A DNA stretch of 22,988 nucleotides, from positions 1 to 22,988 of the forward strand of contig CAYZCS010000010.1 of NCBI GenBank assembly GCA_964476895.1, in the 5' to 3' direction. Position numbers and translations under genes: made by a program. The stretch is from JALYJZ01 sp964476895. GTDB taxonomy: Bacteria > Patescibacteriota > SICC01. Shown here one piece after another: positions 5,324 to 12,614 of the stretch. The notes under the pieces were generated by a model that was given only the letters and a program-made list of their open reading frames with translations, ran no database searches and was not told where the DNA came from. Position 1 is the stretch's first letter, and every line of letters starts with the position of its first letter.

Positions 5324-7184
5324 CGGCGTAGCCTTCGTCCGCCCGTTCCGAGGGTCCGATCATCACGAAGTCGATCCCGTACTGCCGGAGCAGCTCCGGG
5401 GCTTCCGGCGCGCCTTCGTATATCCGCCGCACGTCGGACTCGCGCTGGGCGAAGTCCAACCCGTAGCTCCAGAGCCAGCCCGTGTAGCCCAGCACCAGCC
5501 GTCTTCCGGCAAGCGACGCGACCGGATTATTCACCTGCTGTCCGGTCAGCCAGACCGAATCGGGCGCGGTTTCCCGCCGCACGGTCTCCGCGATCCGCTG
5601 GGCCTGTTCGTCGAACATCAGCGCCCGGTAATGATTCGGCGGCAGCGTCCGCGTGATGTCCGCGAGGCCCGCCAGGATCAGGAAGGGGAAGATCGCCACG
5701 GCCGTCACCTTGCCGAGCCGCCCGCGCTCGAACACCCAGACCAGCAGCGCGGCGACGGCCGGTATGCTCAGGACCAGCCAGTAGACCAGGAACTTGGTGT
5801 TGTCCCAGTCCCACGGCTGGAACACGAGCAGGTTTGCCAGCACCCAGACGATGCCGGCCGCGAGCGTGAACCGAAGCAGGAGCGAGTCCCGCCCGCGGAG
5901 CCAGAAGAAGCTCGTGAGCAGGAGCGGCAGGAAGAGCCCGAGGTTCTTCAGCCAGAACCAGGGCAGGAAGTCTCCGTGCGCGGTCCAGCCGAACTGTGGC
6001 CTGAGAAAGTCGGTCGCCTTCACCCCCGCGGAGAGCCAGAGTACTTGCGGCACGGCCAGCGCCAGGATCGGACCGACGAAGTACAGCCAGGGTGAGAGGT
6101 ATTTCCACCGGAACCGTCGTTTGCGCGGCCCGGCCAATTGCCGCCAGGTCAGGAGCGCCAGTCCCGGCGTGAGGAGTCCCAGGAACACGAGGGAATGGGT
6201 GTGGACCAACGGCAGCAGGATCGCGATCAGCCCGGCGGCCAGGAACGGCTCTCGCGGACGTCCCTTCAGCCCCGCGTACAGGAGGCTCAGGATCGTCAGC
6301 GTGAGCGGCAGCCCGAACAGGAACGCCCGCTGGGGAATGACGTACGCGAAGATCGGATTGATCAGGTTGATGTTCGCCACCGGCACGTCGCCGAAGGTGA
6401 GCGTGTACTCGTGCGGGAGCTGGCGGAGGAACTCGCCGAGGGGCTTGCCGGACGCTGCCAGGTCGGCGAAGAAATTGATGAATCCAAGGCCGCCGAACGC
6501 GTAGAACAAAACCGCTCCGACCAGCATCGCCTTGGGACCGGCGGTCAGGCGGAGGAACGTGGTGAGCATGCCGAACCCGGCGATGATCAGCAGCACGCCG
6601 GGCACCTTCATCGCGGCGAGAAGGCCCAGGCCGCCGGTGACCAGGAGCGCCGACACGAAATTCGTGAGCAGCGGGTACGTGATCTTCTGGCCGCTCAACA
6701 CGGTCTGTTCCGGCGGGAAGTTCCCGCCATGCGCGAAGCTGGTGGTCTGGGCGAGGTGCTGGTTCCAGTCTCCCCAGACGTTACTGAAGCTGACGTAGAT
6801 CGAGCCGCCGTCGACGAACAGCGCATGCCACATGATTGTGCCGAGTGCTGCCGCCAGGATGGTGAACAATGCGGCGCCGACCCGGAACGGCCAGGTGCGA
6901 AGGCGCTTCCGGAGATCGGCCGCGTCGCGCCGGACGGTCGCCGCAAGGCCCTGGCGGCGCCAGAGCAGGACGGTCCCGACCACGCCGAGTAGCGTGGGTA
7001 CGAGCAGCGCGCCGGCATCCATGCCGAACCATAGCGCGTAAAGGAACCCGATCAGTCCGCCGGCCGCGAGTCCGATCGGCACGCCGGCGAACAGTCGTTC
7101 CTCGATCCGGAGCGCCAAAGGCAGCACGTATGCCACGGAAAATCCGAATGCCGCGGCTACGGACAAGAATGCGATTCCTAACAT
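5217..7184 (-). CDS. Large polytopic membrane protein, possibly a GT-C-type glycosyltransferase
   Basis: A 655-residue protein with roughly a dozen hydrophobic helices and a soluble C-terminal portion of about 140 residues from around residue 515. The first long external loop carries GSIYVSFSNVWGDWNQHLAQ near residues 127-146, an acidic motif at the place where GT-C transferases keep their catalytic carboxylate. The C-terminal part (GRRLVLGYTGWLWSYG, then LLRQYGIDFVMIGPSE) resembles the periplasmic tails of bacterial membrane proteins of the DUF2298/YfhO kind. GT-C enzymes move sugars from lipid-phosphate donors on the outer face of the membrane. I infer that role from topology and loop placement; no family assignment is certain. 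The gene is monocistronic, overlaps tsaB tail to tail by 107 bases, and diverges from rny. TAGGCT lies eight bases before its ATG, which again suggests a leaderless start. Confidence 0.72.
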   Translation of the reverse strand: MLGIAFLSVAAAFGFSVAYVLPLALRIEERLFAGVPIGLAAGGLIGFLYALWFGMDAGALLVPTLLGVVGTVLLWRRQGLAATVRRDAADLRKRLRTWPFRVGAALFTILAAALGTIMWHALFVDGGSIYVSFSNVWGDWNQHLAQTTSFAHGGNFPPEQTVLSGQKITYPLLTNFVSALLVTGGLGLLAAMKVPGVLLIIAGFGMLTTFLRLTAGPKAMLVGAVLFYAFGGLGFINFFADLAASGKPLGEFLRQLPHEYTLTFGDVPVANINLINPIFAYVIPQRAFLFGLPLTLTILSLLYAGLKGRPREPFLAAGLIAILLPLVHTHSLVFLGLLTPGLALLTWRQLAGPRKRRFRWKYLSPWLYFVGPILALAVPQVLWLSAGVKATDFLRPQFGWTAHGDFLPWFWLKNLGLFLPLLLTSFFWLRGRDSLLLRFTLAAGIVWVLANLLVFQPWDWDNTKFLVYWLVLSIPAVAALLVWVFERGRLGKVTAVAIFPFLILAGLADITRTLPPNHYRALMFDEQAQRIAETVRRETAPDSVWLTGQQVNNPVASLAGRRLVLGYTGWLWSYGLDFAQRESDVRRIYEGAPEAPELLRQYGIDFVMIGPSERADEGYAVNERFFHERYPVWQRFPAEPGQTDGPVNVYRISEE

Positions 7185-7224
7185 ATGTATCCAGCCTAGC
7201 GTGCCGGGCGGTCCCCGGTCGAGG

Positions 7225-7233
7225 TGGTATAGT
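7225..7233 (+). promoter_or_regulatory. Extended -10 promoter of rny
   Basis: TGGTATAGT (7225-7233) is an extended -10 element; no good -35 box is seen. The predicted leader is about 20 bases and includes AAAGGGA before the ATG at 7262. Confidence 0.55.
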
Positions 7234-7261
7234 AGGAGGGCAATGATAAAGGGAACATTCT

Positions 7262-8782
7262 ATGGATACGGTACTGTTACTGCTCGTGGCTGCGGCAGCG
7301 GGAGCTGGCGTCGGTTATGCGGTTTTTTCGAATCGCAGCAAGGGCCAGCAGGAGCGCACGCACGCCAAGGCTGAGAAAACGCTCAGCGATGCCGAGTCGA
7401 AGGCCAAGGAAATCGTCCTAGGGGCTCAGGACGAGGCGCTTAAGGCTACCAACGCGGCGAAGGACGAGGAACGGGAGCACCGGAAGCGCCTGGAGGCGAC
7501 CGAATCGCGGCTGGCTTCGCGCGAGGAAAACCTCGATCGCAAGGAGAAGCAGCTCGAAGAGCGGTTGGCGCAACTTGAGAAGGACCGCGAACAAGCCAAG
7601 GCGCTCAAGGACGAGATCGCCGAGGTGAAGGAGCGTCAGGTGCAGAACCTGGAAAAGGTCGCGAAGCTCACCCAGGCGAAAGCCAAGGACGTGCTGCTCA
7701 AGACGCTCGAGAAGGAATTCTCCGAGGAATTCGCGCGTAAGATCCACGACCTGGAGGAGCGGGCGAAGGAAGACGGCGAGCAGCGGGCGAAGAAAATCAT
7801 CGCCGGGGCGATCCAGCGTTACGCCGCGGACCAGTCGGCCGAGCTGACCGTGACGACCGTCCAGATCCCGAGCGACGAGATCAAGGGACGGATCATCGGC
7901 AAGGAGGGCCGGAACATCCAGTCGTTCGAGAAGGCGACCGGCGTCGACATCATCGTCGACGACACGCCGGACACCGTGGTGATCTCCGGCTACAACCCGG
8001 TCAGGCGGCAGGTCGCCCGGATCGCGATGGAGAAGCTCGTCGCCGACGGCCGGATTAACCCGTCCCGGATCGAGGAGGTCGTGAAGAAGGCCGAGAAGGA
8101 AGTGAACCAGATCTCCAAGAAGGCCGGCGAGGACGCCGTCTACGAGCTCAAGCTCAGCGGGCTCAATCCCGACCTGGTGAAGCTGCTCGGCACCATGAAG
8201 TTCCGGACGTCATACGGACAGAACATCCTCAAGCACTCAGTCGAGGTCAGCTTCATCGCGCAGATGCTGGCCGGCGAGCTCGGCATGGATCCGACCAAGG
8301 CCAAGCTGGTCGGCCTGTTCCACGACATCGGCAAGGCCGTGACCCACGAGGTCGAAGGGCCGCACGCCCTGATCGGCCGCGACATCTGCAAGAAGTACGG
8401 CCTGCCCGAAGACGTCTGTCACGCGGTCGGCGCGCACCACGAGGACCTGCCGATCGAATCCACGCTCGACGTCATCTGCCAGGTTTCCGACGCGATCTCC
8501 GGAGCCCGCCCGGGCGCCCGGCGCGAAAGCTACGAGCAGTACGTCAAACGGCTCCAGGAACTGGAGAACGTGGCCAACGCGTTCGACGGCGTGGACAAGG
8601 CGTACGCGATCCAGGCCGGCCGCGAGATTCGGATCCTGGTGAAGCCACAGGAGATCGACGACCTTTCGACGGTGAAGCTCGCCAAGGACATCGCCAAGAA
8701 GATCGAGCAGGAACTGACCTTCCCGGGACAGATCAAGGTCAACGTGATCCGCGAGACGCGGGCGACGGAACTGGCGAAGTAG
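7262..8782 (+). CDS. rny: Ribonuclease Y
   Basis: The membrane-bound endoribonuclease that starts mRNA decay in bacteria without RNase E. The 506 residues have the full family layout: an N-terminal membrane anchor (residues 2-22), a long coiled coil rich in Lys, Glu and Ala (about 25-190), a KH RNA-binding domain with IKGRIIGKEGRNIQSFE (the GxxG loop is GKEG at 213-216), and an HD phosphodiesterase domain with H325 (LKHS), the metal-binding HD pair in LFHDIGKAV (H354, D355), and AHHED near 391. All catalytic positions that I can recognise are present. The gene heads a unit with an inserted HIT gene one base behind its stop and then ymdB. rny and ymdB are direct neighbours in Bacillus subtilis and many other bacteria. 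Confidence 0.98.
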   Translation: MDTVLLLLVAAAAGAGVGYAVFSNRSKGQQERTHAKAEKTLSDAESKAKEIVLGAQDEALKATNAAKDEEREHRKRLEATESRLASREENLDRKEKQLEERLAQLEKDREQAKALKDEIAEVKERQVQNLEKVAKLTQAKAKDVLLKTLEKEFSEEFARKIHDLEERAKEDGEQRAKKIIAGAIQRYAADQSAELTVTTVQIPSDEIKGRIIGKEGRNIQSFEKATGVDIIVDDTPDTVVISGYNPVRRQVARIAMEKLVADGRINPSRIEEVVKKAEKEVNQISKKAGEDAVYELKLSGLNPDLVKLLGTMKFRTSYGQNILKHSVEVSFIAQMLAGELGMDPTKAKLVGLFHDIGKAVTHEVEGPHALIGRDICKKYGLPEDVCHAVGAHHEDLPIESTLDVICQVSDAISGARPGARRESYEQYVKRLQELENVANAFDGVDKAYAIQAGREIRILVKPQEIDDLSTVKLAKDIAKKIEQELTFPGQIKVNVIRETRATELAK

Positions 8783-8783
8783 C

Positions 8784-9212
8784 ATGGCTGAGCATTTGCG
8801 GCCGGAGCTGTTCGAAGGTGAGCACTGGAGCGTATATCTGCATCACAACCAAAGTTACCTAGGACGCTCTAAGGCTGAGTTAAAGCGCAAACTAAAAGAT
8901 CCGCTTGAATGCACAAAGGCAGAACATGACGAGCTTTGGGAAGAAATATTGCCCCTGTATCAGCGACTTGTTACTGCGGCATTCGAGCCGGTCAGGATTA
9001 ATTATGCACATCTCGCTAACGCGGACCTGCAAGTGCATTGGCACTTAGTGCCACGTTATGAAGATCCAGCTGACAGAGAATTTGCGGGAGTGACCTTTGT
9101 TGATGAAAACGTCGGTCACAATTTTGCTCCAGCTCCGAAGCCGCCGGAAGAATTTTCCGACGAAACCATGAAGAAAATCCAAATCACGCTCAAGAATCAT
9201 TTGCCTGAATGA
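8784..9212 (+). CDS. HIT-family protein inserted between rny and ymdB
   Basis: A 142-residue protein of the histidine-triad superfamily, which are nucleotide hydrolases or transferases. The active-site region is ADLQVHWHLVPRYED around residues 79-93. The usual triad is H-x-H-x-H; here the first position is Gln (QVHWH), while the middle, catalytic His remains. The end carries NFAPAPKPPEEF and the start GEHWSVYLHHNQSYLGR, where classical members have an adenosine-binding strand. The ATG follows the rny stop by one base, and the stop overlaps the ymdB start (ATGA, 9209-9212), so it is locked into the operon. The line at 8881-8940 is 45% GC, against 60% at 8701-8760 in rny. This is a second case, besides the atp operon, of an AT-rich single gene placed exactly at a conserved stop/start junction. 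Confidence 0.85.
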   Translation: MAEHLRPELFEGEHWSVYLHHNQSYLGRSKAELKRKLKDPLECTKAEHDELWEEILPLYQRLVTAAFEPVRINYAHLANADLQVHWHLVPRYEDPADREFAGVTFVDENVGHNFAPAPKPPEEFSDETMKKIQITLKNHLPE

Positions 9213-10003
9213 AGATCCTTTTCTTCGGCGATCTCCAGGGAAAAGCCGGGATTACGGCCGTACAGGAAACGCTGCCGGAATGGCGCAAGGAGCATGAACC
9301 CGACGTCGTGCTGGCGAACGTGGAGAACGTCCATGGCGGCAAACTGGCGGCTCCCGAGGACCTGGACCGCCTGCGGGAAATCGGCATCGACGCCTTCACC
9401 ACCGGCGACCACTTCCTTGATCGGGAAGCCGCCGACCTTGCCGGTTATCCCATCGTCCGGCCGATGAACATCAGGGGAGATCATCCGGTCCCCGGATGCC
9501 GGCTCATTCCGGTGGGCGGGCAACAACTGCTCCTGGCGAACGTCGCCGGGCATGCCTTCATCTCGAAGCTCCGCGGCAAGACGAGCGACTACTTCGGGGC
9601 GACCGATGCGCTGCTCGGGACCGACGAGGCCACCCAGGCCGACGCCATCTTCATCGACTTCCATGCCGAGACCACGAGCGAGTTCATGGTGGTCGCCTAC
9701 CGGATCGACGGCAAGGCCAGCGCACTGGTCGGGACGCACACCCACGTGCCGTCGGCGGACGCCCGCGTGCTGGCCGGCGGCACGGCGATCCAGTTCGACG
9801 CCGGCATGTGCGGCGGGTTGAACACGGTAATCGGCATGCAGTACGAGCGCGCCGAAGCATGGCTCCGTAAGGAGCTCGGTGAAGCGGTCCAAAAACCGCC
9901 ACGGGTGGAACCGGCGCGACCGTTCATCTGCGACGCCGTCCTGGTCGAAACCGCCGGCCCGGCCAAATCGAAGTCAATCACGCGGCTTTCCACGCGTCCG
10001 TGA
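9209..10003 (+). CDS. ymdB: YmdB-type metallophosphoesterase (2',3'-cyclic nucleotide phosphodiesterase)
   Basis: A cytoplasmic dimetal phosphoesterase of the TIGR00282/YmdB family. In Bacillus it hydrolyses 2',3'-cyclic nucleotides and affects the choice between motility and biofilm. The 264 residues show ILFFGDLQGKAG (metal-binding Asp, residues 3-14), VLANVENVHGG (the conserved NxEN), TTGDHFLD (normally GNH), FIDFHAETTSEF and VGTHTHVPSADARVL with the metal-binding His residues, and FDAGMCGG. The only clear deviation is Asp for Asn in the GNH motif. Translation is coupled to the upstream HIT gene by ATGA. Association with RNase Y upstream fits handling of cyclic-phosphate products of RNA decay; that link is inference. 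The last 35 residues are Pro/Arg-rich and poorly conserved. Confidence 0.93.
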   Translation: MKILFFGDLQGKAGITAVQETLPEWRKEHEPDVVLANVENVHGGKLAAPEDLDRLREIGIDAFTTGDHFLDREAADLAGYPIVRPMNIRGDHPVPGCRLIPVGGQQLLLANVAGHAFISKLRGKTSDYFGATDALLGTDEATQADAIFIDFHAETTSEFMVVAYRIDGKASALVGTHTHVPSADARVLAGGTAIQFDAGMCGGLNTVIGMQYERAEAWLRKELGEAVQKPPRVEPARPFICDAVLVETAGPAKSKSITRLSTRP

Positions 10004-10041
10004 CCCAGGCGTAAACCGTGCCTGTATCCACAGCCCCGCCG

Positions 10042-10069
10042 TTGACATATTTTTACCCCGCGGCATACT
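10042..10069 (+). promoter_or_regulatory. Promoter of the HU gene
   Basis: A consensus TTGACA (10042-10047), a 16-base spacer and CATACT (10064-10069). The leader of about 50 bases ends with the Shine-Dalgarno AGGAGGTG, the strongest ribosome-binding site in the window, placed before the ATG at 10129. Confidence 0.7.
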
Positions 10070-10128
10070 GGGGATACCAACGCAAAAGGCTTTGGTTGAC
10101 TACATTCCCTCGAGAGGAGGTGAGGCAT

Positions 10129-10422
10129 ATGGCAGGTGCAACGATGAACAAGCAGGACGTCATTGAGACGATGGCCCAGCGGGCCAAGATCTCCAAGAAG
10201 GCCGCGACGGTCGCGCTCGAAGCGATGACTGATTCGATTACCAAGACGCTCCAGAACCGCGGCAAGGTTTCGATCAGCGGTTTCGGTGCATGGTACGCGA
10301 ACACCCGGGCAGCTCGCATGGGCGTGAACCCGCAGTCGACGAGCGAGCGGATCCATATTCCCGAAACGACGGTGGCTAAGTTTACTCCCGGCAAGAACCT
10401 CAAAGAAGCCGTCCGCAAGTAA
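10129..10422 (+). CDS. HU/IHF-family DNA-binding protein
   Basis: A nucleoid protein of 97 residues that bends DNA as a dimer. The helical N-terminal part is MNKQDVIETMAQRAKISKKA and the family signature follows: GKVSISGFGAWYANTRAARMGVNPQ (residues 52-76), in which GFG-x-(F/W) and the Arg-x-Gly-x-Asn-Pro turn of the DNA-grasping arm are diagnostic. The end FTPGKNLKEAVRK matches the usual KFKPGKxLKxxV. The start at 10129 is set by AGGAGGTG a few bases upstream; an inner ATG at 10144 would give the more usual N-terminus MNKQDV, and only five residues separate them. It is monocistronic with its own promoter and a terminator at 10441. HU and IHF forms cannot be told apart here. Confidence 0.95.
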   Translation: MAGATMNKQDVIETMAQRAKISKKAATVALEAMTDSITKTLQNRGKVSISGFGAWYANTRAARMGVNPQSTSERIHIPETTVAKFTPGKNLKEAVRK

Positions 10423-10425
10423 TGA

Positions 10426-10473
10426 TAGATTTCGAAATCTAGCCCTCTCGGCATCGTGTCGAGGGGGCTTTGG
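10426..10473 (+). terminator. Palindrome and terminator after HU
   Basis: A perfect 16-bp palindrome (10426-10441, centre TTCGAA) lies right behind the stop. Then AGCCCTCTCG (10441-10450) pairs with CGAGGGGGCT (10460-10469), ten pairs with one G-T, followed by a short T-run (TTT). The second hairpin is the likely terminator; the first may be an operator or part of the same 3' structure. Confidence 0.65.
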
Positions 10474-10534
10474 CGTTCCGGACCGCGTTTCGTGCAGTGG
10501 CCCGGATGGCGCTGCATAATGGGGACGGTTATGA

Positions 10535-10608
10535 CGGGGCGTGGCGCAGCCTGGCAGCGCGCCTGCTTTGGGAGCAGGAGGTCGTCAGTTCGAATCTGAC
10601 CGCCCCGA
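10535..10608 (+). tRNA. tRNA-Pro (anticodon UGG)
   Basis: The acceptor strands CGGGGCG (10535-10541) and CGCCCCG (10601-10607) pair fully. The anticodon stem CCTGC/GCAGG frames the loop TTTGGGA, giving anticodon TGG. The T arm has GTTCGAAT. C1-G72 is typical of bacterial tRNA-Pro. The discriminator is A10608 and no CCA is encoded: the next three bases are the ATG of the downstream gene. CATAAT at 10515-10520 is the probable -10 box. Confidence 0.96.
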
Positions 10609-11730
10609 ATGGAACATACAACGCGAACGAAGCTCGTGCGCTTGGTGGCAGTGCTTGCCTTGGCTGCCGCGGTCGCCGCGGGAGGCTGGCTTTGGATGGA
10701 GTCCGACCGCCGCGCCGCCGAAGCGAGGGACGCATCGCGGCGGGCGGCCGTCGAACAGCTCAAGCAGGTGCTGGATGGCCGGGACGATGACCTGCCGGCC
10801 GCAGACGGATCACTGACCCGGACGGAGGCATCCGGCGGACTGGCCGAACTGACGAAGCCGCCGACGCCTCCCGCGGAATCGGACACGATCGTCTATGCGG
10901 TGGACGATGCCGCCCGGGACTATCTGGTCTGTACGGAGCTTGAGAACGGTTCCGCGTATTACGCCACGGGAGACGGGACGTTTTCCGGTCCGGCGTTGAG
11001 CTGCGCGGAGAGTGCCGACCCGGCGGCGGTGGGGTACGTACTCGAGGCGCGGATGACGCAGGCGGGGGCGGACCGCTACCTCGAAACCCGTCCGGCGATG
11101 GTATCCAAATCGTTCATCCAGCGGGAGTGCTCCGAGGCGGTGGATGAGGGACAGCTCCAGGGTTGTTACACCGGCGACCGCATCTACCTGATCGACTTGC
11201 CGCAGCAGGAGATCCGGCCGGAGCTGTCGGTGACGGCGGCGCACGAGATGCTGCATGTCGTCTGGCAACATCTCCCTGGCTCGGAGCAGGAGCGCCTGAC
11301 GCCGCTGATCGAACGGGTGGTGCGGGAGGATGCCGATCTCCGTGAGCGGGCCGATTCGTACACCGAGGACGCGCGGACGAACGAGATGCACGCCATCCTG
11401 GGGACGGAGGTCCGGGACATCGGGCCCGAACTGCGGCGGCACTATGCCCGCTTCCTGAAGGACCGCGGCGTGATCGTGGAGCGTCACTTGGCATACGAGC
11501 GGATCCTGGAAGACCTCAAGGCGGAGATTGACGCACTGAAGGCGGAGCTTGAACGGGTCGGGGCGCATGCGGATGCCCTGCTGGCGGCCGGGAACATCGC
11601 CGGATACAACGCGCTGGTAAATCCGTATAACGCGCTGGTCGCCGAAGCCAACGAGAAGGTCCGCCGCTACAACGAGCTCACCGCGCACACCCGGCCGGAC
11701 GAACGCGAGCGCACGGTCGAGGGCCGGTGA
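10609..11730 (+). CDS. Membrane-anchored HExxH metallopeptidase-like protein
   Basis: A 373-residue protein with a signal anchor at about residues 9-30 (LVRLVAVLALAAAVAAGGWL), so the bulk lies outside the membrane. Around residue 205 is SVTAAHEMLHVVWQHL, a classic zinc-metallopeptidase HExxH, and about 45 residues later TNEMHAILGTEVRDIG, where a Glu could be the third zinc ligand as in gluzincins. A coiled coil rich in Lys, Glu and Leu follows (around 300-330, LEDLKAEIDALKAELERVG), then NALVNPYNALVAEANEKVRRYNEL. I do not recognise a named family. The substrate may be cell-wall or surface protein, but that is inference. The ATG is the base immediately after the tRNA-Pro discriminator, so no ribosome-binding site exists outside the tRNA. 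tRNA-Gly follows after 17 bases. Confidence 0.75.
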   Translation: MEHTTRTKLVRLVAVLALAAAVAAGGWLWMESDRRAAEARDASRRAAVEQLKQVLDGRDDDLPAADGSLTRTEASGGLAELTKPPTPPAESDTIVYAVDDAARDYLVCTELENGSAYYATGDGTFSGPALSCAESADPAAVGYVLEARMTQAGADRYLETRPAMVSKSFIQRECSEAVDEGQLQGCYTGDRIYLIDLPQQEIRPELSVTAAHEMLHVVWQHLPGSEQERLTPLIERVVREDADLRERADSYTEDARTNEMHAILGTEVRDIGPELRRHYARFLKDRGVIVERHLAYERILEDLKAEIDALKAELERVGAHADALLAAGNIAGYNALVNPYNALVAEANEKVRRYNELTAHTRPDERERTVEGR

Positions 11731-11732
11731 GT

Positions 11733-11738
11733 TAGAAT
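11733..11738 (+). promoter_or_regulatory. -10 box of tRNA-Gly
   Basis: TAGAAT lies nine bases before the first base of the tRNA, the expected distance for a short 5' leader. No convincing -35 box. Confidence 0.45.
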
Positions 11739-11747
11739 GGATTCCGT

Positions 11748-11819
11748 GCGGGTGTCGTATAACGGCTATTACACCAGCCTTCCAAGCTGGTAATGGGGGT
11801 TCGATTCCCCCCACCCGCT
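11748..11819 (+). tRNA. tRNA-Gly (anticodon UCC)
   Basis: The acceptor strands GCGGGTG (11748-11754) and CACCCGC (11812-11818) pair fully. The anticodon stem CCAGC/GCTGG holds the loop CTTCCAA with anticodon TCC. The T loop GGTTCGATTCC is standard. The discriminator is T11819, normal for glycine tRNA; CCA is not encoded. Confidence 0.96.
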
Positions 11820-11830
11820 CAGCGCGATAC

Positions 11831-11867
11831 TTGAAAAAGTAACTTAGCCGTGGTATTATTCACGGCT
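11831..11867 (+). promoter_or_regulatory. Promoter of unit 1, with a palindrome around the -10 box
   Basis: TTGAAA (11831-11836), a 17-base spacer and TATTAT (11854-11859) with an upstream TGG form a strong promoter. AGCCGTG (11846-11852) and CACGGCT (11861-11867) are perfect inverted repeats that bracket the -10 box, as a repressor site would. In unit 2 only GTG/CAC of this palindrome is kept. Confidence 0.72.
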
Positions 11868-11998
11868 TCGTTCGTTTACAACCCGGTCAATCAACCCGTT
11901 ATGACAGGTTCAAAATCCTACCTTTGTGGGTAGGTCGCTCCTTTCGAGGAGTTAGGACGAGTGCCTGCGTCAACCAGGTACATGCACAGGAGGGCGTT
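11867..11998 (+). ncRNA. Structured 5' leader of unit 1
   Basis: The leader contains four candidate helices. P1: 11882-11896 pairs with the 3' element at 12429-12443. P1b: ACCCGTT (11894-11900) pairs with AACGGGT (12351-12357) at the stop codon. P2: CCTACC/GGTAGG (11917-11922, 11929-11934). P3: CTCCT/AGGAG with loop TTCG (11938-11951). P4: GTGCCTG/CAGGTAC (11961-11967, 11975-11981). It ends in the Shine-Dalgarno AGGAGG (11988-11993), five bases before the ATG. P2 and P3 change sequence but keep pairing in unit 2. I recognise no known riboswitch class. Confidence 0.75.
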
Positions 11999-12352
11999 AT
12001 GCCTACCGTTTATTACCGCATCAGTGGCGGTCCCGGACGCTGGGAGTTCAACATGGCGGTCTGCGATCCCTTTAGGGCCAAGCCAGTCTACTTCTCGACT
12101 CTCGAGGGGCAGATGGTGCACATGGTGTTGCTTAGCTCTGAGGTGATCTCACCGGACGACCGCCGCTTCAAGGGAATTGCGATCGTTGATGGCCACCTGC
12201 AGTGGCTGACGGGAGACTACAGCTTCAACCTCGCCGGTCCCCGCAAGGGCACGCTTAAGCCGGGTGACCGTGTCGACATCGAGAACCGACCTTCGGGAGC
12301 CTACACGGAGACCCTGCGACACGGCGAGCGGATGCTCAGGGATTTGTTGTAA
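11999..12352 (+). CDS. Unit 1 small protein, unknown family (GPGRW motif)
   Basis: A 117-residue protein that I cannot assign. It begins MPTVYYRISGGPGRWEFNM and continues AVCDP, and later has KGIAIVDGHLQWLTGDYSF (residues 58-76). Both blocks recur in the unit 2 protein as TGPGKWDYFMAVCEP and GVTRVDNHPYWVTGAYAV, so the two are distant paralogues, roughly 30% identical by eye. The alternating hydrophobic pattern suggests a small beta-rich domain; there is no signal peptide, membrane segment or obvious catalytic motif. The start is certain from AGGAGG five bases upstream. A frame beginning earlier, at 11924, would cover the leader helices and is rejected. The stop codon TAA (12350-12352) overlaps the AACGGGT strand that pairs with the leader, so translation termination would disturb that helix. 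Confidence 0.8.
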   Translation: MPTVYYRISGGPGRWEFNMAVCDPFRAKPVYFSTLEGQMVHMVLLSSEVISPDDRRFKGIAIVDGHLQWLTGDYSFNLAGPRKGTLKPGDRVDIENRPSGAYTETLRHGERMLRDLL

Positions 12353-12443
12353 CGGGTACGTCGGGAGCTCTGCGTGGCAACACGTTTCACTAACCTGAAA
12401 CCGCCACGCATCTCCCGCACCACCTTTCGGTTGATTGGCCGGG
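12351..12443 (+). ncRNA. 3' element of unit 1
   Basis: Directly at the stop codon lie AACGGGT (pairs with the leader) and a long hairpin: CGGGAG (12362-12367) with CTCCCG (12412-12417), GCGTGGC (12372-12378) with GCCACGC (12403-12409), and GTTTC (12384-12388) with GAAAC (12397-12401). The closing strand GGTTGATTGGCCGGG (12429-12443) pairs back to the leader. There is no T-run, so a simple terminator is unlikely. Confidence 0.75.
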
Positions 12444-12478
12444 CTATGAATATTCCAAGCCGTGATACTGTTCACAGT

Positions 12479-12614
12479 CGTTCGTTTACAACCCGGTCAA
12501 TCAACCCGTTATGACAGACGCAGTACAATTCCTGCCTTCATGGCAGGTCGCTTCTTTCTAAGAAGTCAGGGTGCGTGCCTGCGCCATCCAGGTACAAACA
12601 GATAGGAGGGCGTC
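12479..12614 (+). ncRNA. Structured 5' leader of unit 2
   Basis: It has the same helices as unit 1. P1 strand 12492-12506 and P1b strand 12504-12510 pair with 13074-13088 and 12995-13001. P2 is CCTGCC/GGCAGG (12531-12536, 12542-12547), an A-T to G-C double change against unit 1. P3 is CTTCT/AGAAG (12551-12555, 12561-12565), a C-G to T-A double change. P4 is unchanged in its stem (12575-12581, 12589-12595), with loop changes only. AGGAGG at 12604-12609 is again five bases from the ATG. Confidence 0.75.

Larger units (their letters stand above)
11831..12443 (+). repeat. Tandem unit 1: promoter, structured leader, small gene, 3' element
   Basis: First of two adjacent homologous units. The leaders of the two units are offset by 610 bases. 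A 39-base block (11869-11907 here, 12479-12517 in unit 2) is identical in both. The unit is bounded by an inverted repeat: CCCGGTCAATCAACC (11882-11896) and GGTTGATTGGCCGGG (12429-12443) can form 15 pairs in RNA with one G-U. The block after the stop codon is also almost identical in unit 2. The genes between these blocks are much more diverged. Confidence 0.85.

Noticed and set aside
5304..7246. Long plus-strand frames across 5304-7246.
   Set aside because: They are Arg/Gly/Gln-rich antisense shadows of the membrane protein gene, whose minus-strand product has clear membrane helices.
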